NCBI RefSeq assembly: GCF_019320115.1
Contig: NC_089581.1
Span: 69,482,485-69,546,484, forward strand
DNA length: 64,000 nucleotides
DNA from: Miscanthus floridulus
Lineage: Eukaryota > Streptophyta > Magnoliopsida > Poales > Poaceae
Direction: 5' to 3'
Shown: positions 22,031 to 32,729 of the stretch, piece after piece
Numbering within the stretch: position 1 is the first letter of the stretch
How the letters are laid out: each line of letters begins with the position of its first letter
Position numbers and translations under genes: made by a program
The notes under the pieces: model-generated
The model's database searches: none
Told to the model about the DNA's origin: nothing
What the model saw: the letters and a program-made list of their open reading frames with translations, nothing else

Positions 22031-24088
22031 ATACCAACAACATCTTGAGCTTTACTTCTATGATGATGATCCAAGCCTTGAGCACCGCTTTCAATGATGT
22101 CATGAAGAGAAGTGCCAAAAAGACAAGGAAGTCATTGTGAGGCTTGTCGCCATCCTTCATGACAACCCATACTCACAACATCTTAGGAGTGTGGGCCAGG
22201 CTGAACACCTTGAGGACTATCATGTCACACTAAACCTTGACCAAAGGCTAGACCAGAGAACATACAACGTGCCATCAAATTTAGAGGTGGCTGCTGTTTG
22301 GATCGAGGGAAGCAAACTCTTTAGTCAGTTCCAAAATAGTGTTGTCCTTCATGGGAAAGATAGAAGCAGACATGGCATCCGCTCATATAATGGATGTTAT
22401 GATGCTCTTTCATACCCTCTATTCTTCCCTAAGGGTGAGCTTGGGTGGCACATGGATATTCCAAACAAAGGAGTTAGTATGGAAGAAGTCATCGAGTACC
22501 ATGCCCTGTAGAAGGCTCGTAGTGGGTCAGAAGAAGAAACAAGTTTGTTATTCTTCTTATTTAATACTTCACATACATGTACCTCAATGGTTTTTCTACA
22601 AACAACTCTAATTCATGGCTATTTTTGTAGACTCCCCTAGCACACTATGTGTGTCTGTGCGTGACTACTACTGCTACAAATTTTAGATGCGTCCAGGAAT
22701 ATTTAACCCCCATACTTTATGGCAAGCGTCTGTTCCAATAGTTTGCTGTTGACACATACATCAAGATTGAGAGTTCTCGATTAGATTATATACTCAACCA
22801 TCAAGATGATATTAGGGCTGACCTCTACCAAGGATTGGTTGATAGCCTACATGCTGGTGAAGGTAGAGCAGAAGCTGTTGGAAACCGGATAGTGATGCCT
22901 TCATCATTTATTGGAGGCCCACATGACATGAGGCGTCGGTACATGGACGCCATGGCTTTGGTATGGAGGTTTGGTAAACCGGACATCTTTCTCACTATGA
23001 CATGTAACCCAAACTGGGATGAGATCAAGTGCGAACTCTACCCTGGCCAGACGTCACAGGATCATCCAGATCTCGTTGTTCGGTCTTTAGAGCGAAACTA
23101 CAAGAGCTAAAGGATAAGCTACTAAAAAAGGATATCCTTGGAAAGGTGCGAGCACATGTTTATGTTGTGGAGTTCTAGAAGAGGGGTCTGCCACATGCAC
23201 ATTTTTTGCTAATCATGGATAGGAAGTACAAGATCACATGTCTAGAGCAGTATGATCGTCTCATCTCAGCTGAGCACCCGAACAAGAAGAAGTACCCAGT
23301 CTTGTACAAAATGGTTATCAAACATATGATGCATGGCCCTTGCGAAGTGCTTAATCATGATTGTCCATGCACAAAGGGTCATGATTCCTACAAGAACCGT
23401 TACCCTAGACCTTTTTGTGATGTCACAATATAGGGCAAGGATTCATATCCAGTTTACAGATGGCGTGAAGATGGCCGAAAAGAAAAAGTTCGTGGACATG
23501 ATCTTGACAATAGATGGGTCATGCCTTACAACCCGTATCTCCTCCGTCTATTCAACTGCCACATCAATGTTGAGGCATGTGGGAGCATCAAGGCTGTCAA
23601 GTATCTATTTTAAATACATTTATAAGGGTCATGACCGGGCATCTGTGGCTGTGAGAGAGGCTAACAAGGAGGATAGTGAAGGGAACGTTGATGAGATCAA
23701 GCAGTACAAAGATGCTAGATGGGTAACACCCCTAGAAGCCTTATGGAGGATATATGGGTTTGATTTGAGTGATAGGTACCCTACTATTTTGTCCTTACAG
23801 CTACATCTTCTAGACATGCACATGGTGTCATTTCATCGACGTGAGGGGATTCGACGAGTGCTTGATCGTCCAGGTGCTGACAAGTCAATGCTTCTAGCAT
23901 ACTTTGAGAAGAATAGGACAGATGAAACAACTCAAAGTATATTGCACCGGGACTTCCCTGAGTTCTATACATGGCAAGCATAGGGCAAAGTTTGACAAAA
24001 GAGGGTACGCCATGATACATTATGATAGATTGGAAGAATCGTGGCTACCAATCCAGCCGAGGGGGAGCGTTACTACCTTAGGGTTCTC
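22031..24088 (+). pseudogene. Helitron Rep domain, N-terminal half of RepHel
   Basis: Recognisable segments in order are ELYFYDDDPSLEHRF (22045), the Helitron-like N domain (22137-22508: LHGKDRSRHGIRSYNG, SYPLFFPKGELGWH), FLTMTCNPNWDEI (22990-23030), the HUH relaxase motif LPHAHFLLIMD (23188-23220), HMMHGPC (23323), KYIYKGHDRASVAV (23610-23650), RRYPTI/LQLHLLDMH (23780-23825) and GERYYLRVLL (24067-24090). The HUH histidines are intact. The frame is broken by several shifts and stops, for example a TAG just before the HUH motif and a base insertion near 23611. It ends at the SIRE B junction. Confidence 0.75.
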
Positions 24089-25562
24089 CTAGTTGGGTTT
24101 TGGTGATTAATGACAATACGTGATTACTGTGACTAACGTGTGTTTTGTAGAGGCAATTAAGTTAGGTCACGGTAATGGAGATCGATTGGGCTATCATGAT
24201 GGTCATGCCCCTACGATGGAAATCGTTTCAGTTTTCAAAGGATGGACGACAAGGTTAATGATGGACTAGTTCTAAGTGTCAATTGAAGTTGGAGTGACAC
24301 TTAGAGTAGTTTAGGACTTTGTTTTTCCTTTGGCCATACTATTAAGGGGGGTACGGACGGGTAGCTTGACCTAGGTGAGTCTAGTGGGTTAGGTGTGGTG
24401 CACACTTGCTAAAACTAGTGCTAGGTAGCTCTAAAATAGTCCTTAGATCCAATGGAGCAAACTTCATTCACATATGATCGAGAGTTGGAAGTAAATGGAG
24501 GGTCAAATACTGACCGAACGCTGGCATCAGTGTGATCGGACGCTGGCTCAGAGTTTGGTCAGTTCATTTGATCAAGTTGAAGTCGTTTGGATGCGACCGG
24601 ACGCTGAGAAGTGAAGTGACCGGATGCTAAAGGCCAGCGTCTGGTCGACATCAGTAAGGTTCCAGTGAGGGTAAATTGCTATCGGACACGTCCGGTCAAT
24701 GCTGACCGGACGCTGGCCAGCGTCCGGTCACACTATAAACACTGGGTTTCAGGGTGAACTGACTGGCACATTCGGTCAACATGACCGGAGCATCCGGTCA
24801 CCCCGCAAAGGCACATAACGGTTCATTTTTTAGCCCATGTTATAAATACCACCTCCATTCGTGTGTGGGGGTACTTTTGCTTATTCCAACACCTGAGAAA
24901 CACGTTTGAGAGTGCCAAGAAGAGCAAGGTCCTAGTGAGATAATTGAGATTTGAGAATCCCAAAGGGAGCCCTCATTAGTGAGATCAAGAGTAGCAAAGT
25001 GTGCATCCACCCTTCTCATTAGGCTTGTCGTGGTCAAGTGAGAGTTCGTGCTTGTTACTCTTGGTGATCGCCATCACCTAGATGACTTGGTGGTGATTGG
25101 GAGTTTGGTGATCATCCGGCGGAGCTTGTGGGTGACCCAACTCAAGTTGTGAGCGGTTGTGGGTGATTCACCGCGACGAAGTGTCAAAGAATTAACCCGT
25201 AGAGAGCACTTGATCCTTGCGTGGATCAAGGGGGAGCTACACCCTTGCACAGGCGCTCCAACGAGGACTAGTGGAGAGTGGCGACTCTCTGATACTTCGG
25301 CAAAACATCGCCGCATTCCTTCTCCTCTCTTTACTTTAAGCATTTACTTTGAGCAATTCAATACTTGTCTTTTATATTCCTAGAATTGCCATGCTAGAGT
25401 AGGATTAGAACTCAGGGTGCTAAACTTTTGTGTGTTAGATCAATAGAAACACTTTCTAGGCATAAGGGGTTAATTGGGCTAACCATAGGATTTGATTATT
25501 GCAAAGAATTTTGTAATTAGCCCAATTCACCCCCCCCCCTCTTGGGCATCTTGATCCTTTCA
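24089..25562 (+). repeat. SIRE B 5' LTR (5' end deleted)
   Basis: Matches 35684-37100 from CTAGTTGGGTTTTGGTG onward but lacks about the first 20 bases (TGAAAGCGTC...) present in the other copy. It ends CCTTTCA at 25562. It is longer than the 3' copy by a block of palindromic CCGGACG repeats near 24640-24740. Confidence 0.85.
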
Positions 25563-25564
25563 AT

Positions 25565-25577
25565 TGGTATTGGAGCC
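25565..25577 (+). promoter_or_regulatory. SIRE B primer-binding site
   Basis: TGGTATTGGAGCC, a two-base variant of the TGGTATCAGAGCC initiator-tRNA site, two bases after the LTR. Confidence 0.75.
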
Positions 25578-25615
25578 TCATGCTCACGAATTTAGGCTTA
25601 ACCGCCTAGAGCAAG

Positions 25616-28021
25616 ATGTCTCACGGGGGTGGACCTCCTCCTATCTTTGAGGGAGATAATTTTTCTTATTGGAAAATTCGCATGGAGGCGTATTTAGAAG
25701 CTCTAGATGTTGGTATTCTTAGAGCCATCTCACATGGCTTCCCAAAACCTCAGGATGCTACTCACCTACAAGGCGATGAGGTGAACTACGAGAAGTGGAA
25801 TGCAAAGGCTTGAAACACCATCTTTAGAGGACTTTGCAAAGATGTGTTCAATCGGGTGAGGAACCACAAAGATGCCCATGCACTATGGTCGGACGTTTGT
25901 GCGCTCCATGAGGGAACTAAGAGTAAGCATGAGGAACGCTATCATCTTGTCATGAAAAAGCTCAACTCTTTTGAAATGCTTCCTAAAGAATGTGCTAATG
26001 AGATGTATTCACGTTTGAATGTTCTTGTAGAGGAAGTCAATGGGCTTGGACTCACTCAAATGCAACCATCCGATGTTGTAAGAAAAATTTTGAGTGTCCT
26101 CCCCATAAATAAATATGGGCATATTGTGACCGTGCTTCATCAAGGTGATCTTTCCACCGCTACACCAACACAAATCTTGGGAAAGATCAATGCTCATGAG
26201 ATGTACATGCACATCACGCCACAAGATGGCTCATCCTCTATCAATAAGAAAGATAAGGACTTAGCATTCAAAGCTAGCCAAGAGAAGGGCAAAGCTAGAC
26301 TTGAGTATGAGAACTCAAGTGATGATGAAGTTGATGATGAAAGTCTTGCTCTCATGGTGAAAAAGACCACCAAGATGCTAAAGAAGCTCAACAAGAGTGG
26401 CATCAAGTTTGATGGCAAGAAGAAGAAGTTCTTCACTAGCTCTAGAAGGAAGCCAATCTCCGAAATGGATTGCTTCAATTATGGAGAACTTGGTCATCTA
26501 GCACACCAATGCACTAAGCCCAAGAAAGAAAAGTTCAAGAACAAATACAAGGGCAAGAAAGATGACTCAAGTAATGAAGAAGAAGAAGAGAAGAAGAAGA
26601 ACAAGCCATACAAGAAGAGAGATGGCAAGAAGAAGGACTTCCACAAGAAGAAGAAGAGTGGAAAGGCATACATTGTCGGTGATTGGCTCACGGACATTGA
26701 TTTATTTAGTGCCTCATCCGATGATGATAGTGACAACGAGAAGGTGGCCGCAATTGTTATCAACTCTTCATCATCTTCATCGCCACCACCGCCATCATCC
26801 TCTATACACCTATGCCTTATGGCCAAGGGTGACCGCAAGGTATCTAACAATGATGATAGTAGTGATGATGAGCATGCTAGTGATGATGATAGCGATAGTG
26901 ATGATGATGAATATGAATCACCTTCTTATGATGATCTTGCTAGATTGCTAAAACAATACACTAAGATCATTATAAAAACTAGAGCTAAAAATGAAAAGCT
27001 AGAAGCTAAAAATGATTCTCTTTTAGCCAAATGTGATATAGCGGAAAAGGCTAGTGTTGAGCTTAAAGAAGCAAATGATGCTATATCATCCAAACTCAAG
27101 GAGCTCAAATCTTCTAAGAAAGAGCTTAAAGAAAAACATGATAAACTTGAGAGGATACATAATGAGCTCATCACTAGCCACAACAAGCTAAGAGAAGAAT
27201 ATATTACTCTTAAGGTTAATCATGATAATCTTGTTATTGCTCAAGAATTCTTATCCAATGAGCCACATGATGCTACTAACGATGTTGTTAAGATTGATAT
27301 AGCTACATCATGTGATGACTTGATTATTGAGAGCATTGAGCAAAGTTCTAGTAGCAAGGGCAAGCAAGTGGTTGAAGTCGATGATTATGGTAAGTTTGTC
27401 AAGCTCAAGAGTGACAATGAAAAGCTTAAGAAAGATCTTGAAGAACTCAAAACCACCAAGTCTATTGTGCTAGAAACTATTGTTCATGATGATGGTTTGA
27501 TCCTTGAGAATAAGAAGCTCAAAGATAAGAACAAGAAGCTCAAGGAAGAGAAAAACAATGATGCTCTCAAGGAAGAAAACAAGAAGCTCAAGTTGGAGAA
27601 AGAGCATCTTAAGATTGGATTGAGCAAGTTCACTAGAGGCAAGCATCTTCAAAGTGAGCTACTAATGAATACCATCATGAAGATGGATAGAAGTGGCATT
27701 GGGTACTTGGCAAACCAAGAGAAGAAGGCTCAAGCTCAACAACAACATAAGTCCAAGCCAAAGCCAAAGAGATGTTTTGAGTGTGGACAAGAAGGCCACT
27801 TTACTCATGAGTGCCAAACTCCACCACCATAACCCTTGCCCAAGCATGCTAGACCTTTTCCCTTCAATGCTCACTACATGCTTAGAAAGGATTCTAGTGG
27901 AAAGATGAAAGTCATGTTCTTAGGTCCTCCCAACAAGAATAGGCTTAAGAAAATTTGGGTTGCAAAGTCACTTGTTGAGAAGGTGAAGGGCCCTCAACAA
28001 GTTTGGGTTCCTAAAGCTTGA
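25616..28021 (+). pseudogene. SIRE B gag
   Basis: The ATG at 25616 starts MSHGGGPPPIFEGDNFSYW, a typical Copia gag N terminus, followed by a UBN2-like region (25850-26250). Two zinc knuckles are visible. The first (about 26470-26511) reads CFNYGELGHLAHQC with the second Cys replaced by Tyr. The second (about 27775-27816) reads CFECGQEGHFTHEC and is intact. Between them are Lys-rich and Asp/Ser-rich low-complexity tracts and a 250-residue coiled coil (26950-27660). Stops fall at 25811 (TGA), 27830 (TAA) and 28019 (TGA). A large gag with a coiled coil is typical of Sireviruses. Confidence 0.82.
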
Positions 28022-28035
28022 TCTCTTGTGTGTAG

Positions 28036-29607
28036 GTGAACTACCAGACCGGTGGAAGTCATTGGGTTATTGATAGTAGTTGCACACAACATATGACCGG
28101 TGATCCTCGTATGTTCACCTCACTAGATAAAGAAGTAGATGGACAAGAAAGAATCACATTTGGAGATAACTCAAAGGGCAAGGTCAAAGGATTGGGCAAA
28201 GTGGCTATATCAAATGATCATTCCATCTCCAATGTGCTATATGTTGCTTCTTTGAGTTTCAACTTGCTATCCGTTGGACAATTGTGTGATCTTGGCTTCC
28301 AATGCTTGTTTACCGAGAAGGAGGTTGTTGTATCCAAGAAGGATGATGATCATGTGATATTCAAAGGATTTAGATACAACAACCTATATCTAGTGGACTT
28401 TACCTCTGAAGATGCAAACTTGAAGACATGCCTATTCACCAAAACAATACTTGGGTGGCTATGGCATAGAAGACTTGCTCATATTGGGAATAGCTCACTC
28501 AAGAAGCTAATGAAGAATGATTTGGTGAGAGGGTTGAAGGATGTGATGTTTGAGAAGGACAAGCTTTGTAGTGCATGTCAAGCCAGCAAGCAAGTTGCAA
28601 ATACCCATCCAACAAAAGCTTTCATGTCAACCGCAAGAGTGCTAGAACTCCTTCATATGAATTTATTTGGACCAACAACATACAAGAGTTTGAGAGGAAA
28701 TCTTTATTGTCTTGTGATTGTTGATGACTATTCAAGGTATACATGGGTATTCTTCCTTCATGACAAATCCAAAGTTACATCTTGTTTCAAGAAGTTTACC
28801 AAGAGAGCACAAAATGAATTTGAAGTGAAGCTTAAGAAGATAAGAAGTGACAATGGGAAGAAATTTGACAACACAAACATAGAAGCCTATTGTGATGAAG
28901 TTGGGATCAAGCATGAGGTCTCCGCAACATATATTCCTCAACAAAATAGTGTAGTTGAGAGGAAGAACCAGACATTGATCACTCTTGCAAGAACAATGCT
29001 TGATCAGTACAACACCCCCGAAGCTCTATGGGCAGAAGCTATCAACACCGCATGCTATGCATCAAACCGCCTATTCCTTCAAAAGTTCCTTGGCAAGACA
29101 TCTTATGAGTTGCTCAATGGAAAGAAGCCAGACATCTCCTTCTTTAGGGTGTTTGGTTGCAAATGCTACATCTACAAGAAGTGCCAACACCTAGAGAAGT
29201 TTCAAAGATGTTGTGATATTGGTTTTCTTGTTGGTTACTCATCAAAGTCCAAAGCATATAGAGTATTTAATCATGCCACCGGCTTGGTTGAAGAAACATA
29301 TGATGTGGAATTTGATGAATCTAACGGCTCCCAAGGAGCACATGAGAATCTTGATGATGTAGGTGATGAACCATTGAGGGAGGCTATGAAGAACATTTCA
29401 GTTGGAGACATCAAGCCTAAAGATGATGTACAAGTGATTGAACCACCTTCTTCATCAAGTATGCCACAATATGGTGATAAAGATGGGAGAGTAGAAAATG
29501 AAGACACTCATGTCTCCCATGATCAAATGGTGGTACAAGCACAAGATGTTGATGCTCCGCAACCTCCTCCTCAAGTGGTCAATAGAAGAAATACACCTCT
29601 ACTATAA
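28036..29607 (+). pseudogene. SIRE B protease and integrase
   Basis: Pol lies in a different frame from gag. The protease motif reads WVIDSSCTQHMTG (28066-28105), where DSG/DSGC is usual. GAG-pre-integrase zinc residues follow (WHRRLAHIG near 28460; CSACQASKQ near 28570). The integrase core reads HMNLFGPT (about 28655), VDDYSRYTWVFF (about 28720), IRSDNGKKF (about 28842) and VVERKNQTL (about 28952). The first catalytic Asp (HMDLFGP in relatives) is Asn here, so the DDE triad is broken. The C-terminal GKKPDISFFRVFGCKCY and GFLVGYS segments are normal. The frame ends at TAA 29605-29607; the same frame continues downstream. Confidence 0.85.
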
Positions 29608-31253
29608 GATTATCAACAAGATCTCATCATAGGGAGTCCATCAAAGGGTGTAATGACTCGCTCACAAAAACTTGCTTCATTTATTGCTCATCACTCTTTT
29701 GTCTCTTGCTTTGAGCCTACTAAGGTAGAAGAAGCTCTTCAAAATCCGGATTGGATAAATGCAATGCATGAAGAGTTGACCAACTTCACCCGTAATGAAG
29801 TTTGGACTCTTAAAGAGCGACCCAAAGGTGCAAGAGTCATTGGAATAAAGTGGGTGTTTTAAAATAAGCAAGATGATCAAGGCATTGTTGTGAGGAACAA
29901 GGCAAGACTAGTGGCAAAGGGGTTCTCTCAAGTTGAGGGTTTGGATTTTGGAGAGACCTTTGCACCGGTTGCAAGATTAGAAGCCATCCGTATCCTCCTT
30001 GCATATGCATCACATCATGAAATGAAACTTTATCAAATGGATGTGAAAAGTGCTTTTTTAAATGGCTTTATCAATGAACTAGTCTATGTTGATCAACCTC
30101 TCGGGTTTGAAGACCCTAGATATCCTAATCATGTTTATAGATTGTCCAAGGCATTATATGGACTTAAGCAAGCCCCAAGAGCTTGGTATGAGCGCATTTA
30201 GGACTTCCTCATTGAGAAGGGCTTCACCATTGGGAAGGTCGACACCACACTATTCAGCAAGAAGCTTGATGGGCATATCTTCATTTGTCAAGTGTATATT
30301 GATGATATCATATTTGGATCATCAAATGAAGATTCTTGCAAAGAGTTTGGTGAATTGATGTCGAAGGAGTTTGAGATGTCAATGATTGGAGAGCTTACAT
30401 TCTTTCTTGGTTTTCAAGTCAAGCAAATGAGAGAAGGGATTTTCATCTCTCAAGAGAAATATACTAATGATCTTCTCAAGAGATTCAAGATGGATGAATG
30501 TAAGTCAATCAAGACACCAATGCCAACTAATGGACATCTCGACCTAGATGAGGGAGGTAACCCGGTTGATCAAACTCTCTACTGCTCAATGATTGGTAGT
30601 TTGTTATATTTAACCACTTCTAGGCCCGACATCATGTTTAGTGTGTGTATGTGTGCTTGATTTCAAGCTAATCCTAAGGAAACTCATTTGATTGCCATTA
30701 AAAGAATCCTTATGTATCTTAAGCACACACCAAGCATTGGCCTTTGGTATCCCAAAGGAGCTATATTTGAATTAGTTGGCTATTCCGATTCAGATTATGC
30801 CGGTTGCAAAGTTGATAGAAGAGCACATCCAGAGGGTGCCATTTGCTTAGTAGATCACTTGTGTCTTGGTCCTCCAAGAAATAAAATAGTGTGGCTTTGT
30901 CCACCGCCGAAGCGGAATACATTGCCGCGGGTGCTTGTTGTGCACAAATACTTTATATGAAACAAACTTTGCTAGACTATGGTGTAGTTCTAGAAAAAGT
31001 ACCTCTTTTATGCGACAATAAAAGTGCAGTAAAACTTGCAAACAATCTGGTTCAACACTCTCGCACCAAGCACATAGATATACGCCTTCACTTTCTTAGA
31101 GATCATGTTGCTAAAAATAATATATCACTAGAAGGTGTAAGGACCGAGGATCAATTGGCGGATATCTTCACTAAACCGCTAGATGAGACAACATTTTGTA
31201 GATTGCGGAATGAGCTCAATGTGCTTGATTTTAGTAACTTTACTAAAAAATGA
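29608..31253 (+). pseudogene. SIRE B reverse transcriptase and RNase H
   Basis: The same frame as the protease-integrase continues with stops at 29860, 30199 and 30658. Copia RT segments are in order: WINAMHEEL (29755), [16 protein letters not shown] (29905), [12 protein letters not shown] (30035), [15 protein letters not shown] (30155) and the YIDDIIFGS box (30295). A frameshift near 30830 moves RNase H to another frame (LSTAEAEYIAAGAC at 30897; LCDNKSAVKLANN at 31009; HSRTKHIDIRLHFLRDHV at 31060; EDQLADIFTKPLD at 31147). It ends TGA 31251-31253. RNase H residues look intact in the shifted frame. Confidence 0.85.
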
Positions 31254-32729
31254 GCTTGTGTTGTCCCTTGCATTGCATTGTAATATACAACATGTTTAAT
31301 GTCTTGTAATGCATATAGGGCTTGTCTAACATGGTTAAGATAACCGCCGAAAAGCGTGTGAAGAAGCTTAACCTTGGATCAAACTTGACAAGCAACTAGA
31401 CTTATTTTCAAGTATTGCATTGCATATGCATGGTTGTTGTTTGTCGTTTGTCTTCAATTGCCCTCTTATTGCCTATTTTCTTAAAAAGAATTATAGCCTA
31501 AGGCAAAATATTTTGAAAAACTTGAGGGTTTGAGAGAGGTCACTCATATCAGTCCCAATTGGTGTTTATTTGGATCTTATTTGAGTTGGGACTTGATTGG
31601 GAACAGGCAGCACGAAGGACTTTGAAGATTCACTGAAAAAGGAGTGATCGGATGCTGCACCAGACTCTGATGTCCAGCATCTGGTCAGTTCACAGGAGGT
31701 GAACTGCTGTCGAGAAGGAGTGATCGAACGCTAAAACAGTGTTTTTCTAGCGTTCGGTCAAATGGAGCTTTAGCGTCCGGTCAAGAAAGAAGGCGTCAAA
31801 GCATGGTGACCGAACTCTGCCTGCATCCGGTCGGTGTCCACCAGACGCATCCGATCATGATTCCAGGAGATTTGGACCTCTCTAGAATTGACCGGACGCT
31901 GGGTGGCAGCGTCCGGTCGCTGCCACTAGAGCGTCCGGTCAACAGGATTCATGCGGCATACGAACTCTTTTCCTCTTTCCTTATCCAACTCCGTCGGGGG
32001 ACCCAATTAACCGCAAGCCACTGCGCTTTGTGACCTAATCCACCGTGCATCCAAGCTAGGACAGGCCACCTCGCCACGCCGTCGTGTACCTGAGCCCTAG
32101 CCACCGCAAGCTCCAGCGCCCAAGTCATCATTCCCATGCACCACCGCAGCACCGCCGCACAGTCTCACCATGAGCCCGTGGCTCTCCTGCGCCACCATTT
32201 GCGCCCGCACCACTGCAGCACAGCTACCCGAGCCCTAGCGCCATCGAGCCTCTGCCCATGCCGTCCACGCCGCATCGCCGCTCCACCGCGCCGTGTCATG
32301 CCCTAGCCGCCAGCACTGCTTACGCCGCCATGCCAGCCTCCTTGCGCGCTCCACTGCCCTAGCACCGCCCACTGTCATCGCCAGTACTCTAGTGCCGCTG
32401 TGCATTGCCCTAACCCTAGCCTCGTGATTCGGTGGTTCCCCACGTGTCATTTCTCTTCTCCTCGGATCACCGGTTCGTCAGGTAGCAAGCCCACGTTTCT
32501 ATTTCATACCTAATTGCTTGCTTTTATAGGGTTTCATATCTCTAGATGTATAATTAAAATTATTTGTATATCCTATCTATTCCATCATGCAGCGAGTCGG
32601 TGTTGTTGAGGTCTTAGTGGCAGTTGTCAGTTAACTCGGGGCCAAGCTCGCGAGTATGGATCAAGGCCAAGCCTCGGAAGTGACAGTCGGCAGTTGTCGC
32701 TTGTCAGCGGTAGTTGTTCTCTTCAGATC
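31254..32729 (+). other. SIRE B spacer between pol and the third ORF
   Basis: Non-coding. 31640-31950 holds paired ACCGGACGCT/AGCGTCCGGTC motifs like those in the LTRs. 32030-32440 is GC-rich, CACCGC/GCC-repetitive and without a convincing frame. A pyrimidine-rich segment ending TCAG (about 32440-32481) could be a splice acceptor feeding the downstream ORF; that is inference. Confidence 0.5.

Noticed and set aside
32030..32450. Possible captured GC-rich gene between SIRE B pol and its third ORF
   Set aside because: Frames are short, stop-rich and repetitive (GCCACCGC); no recognisable domain, so kept as spacer.
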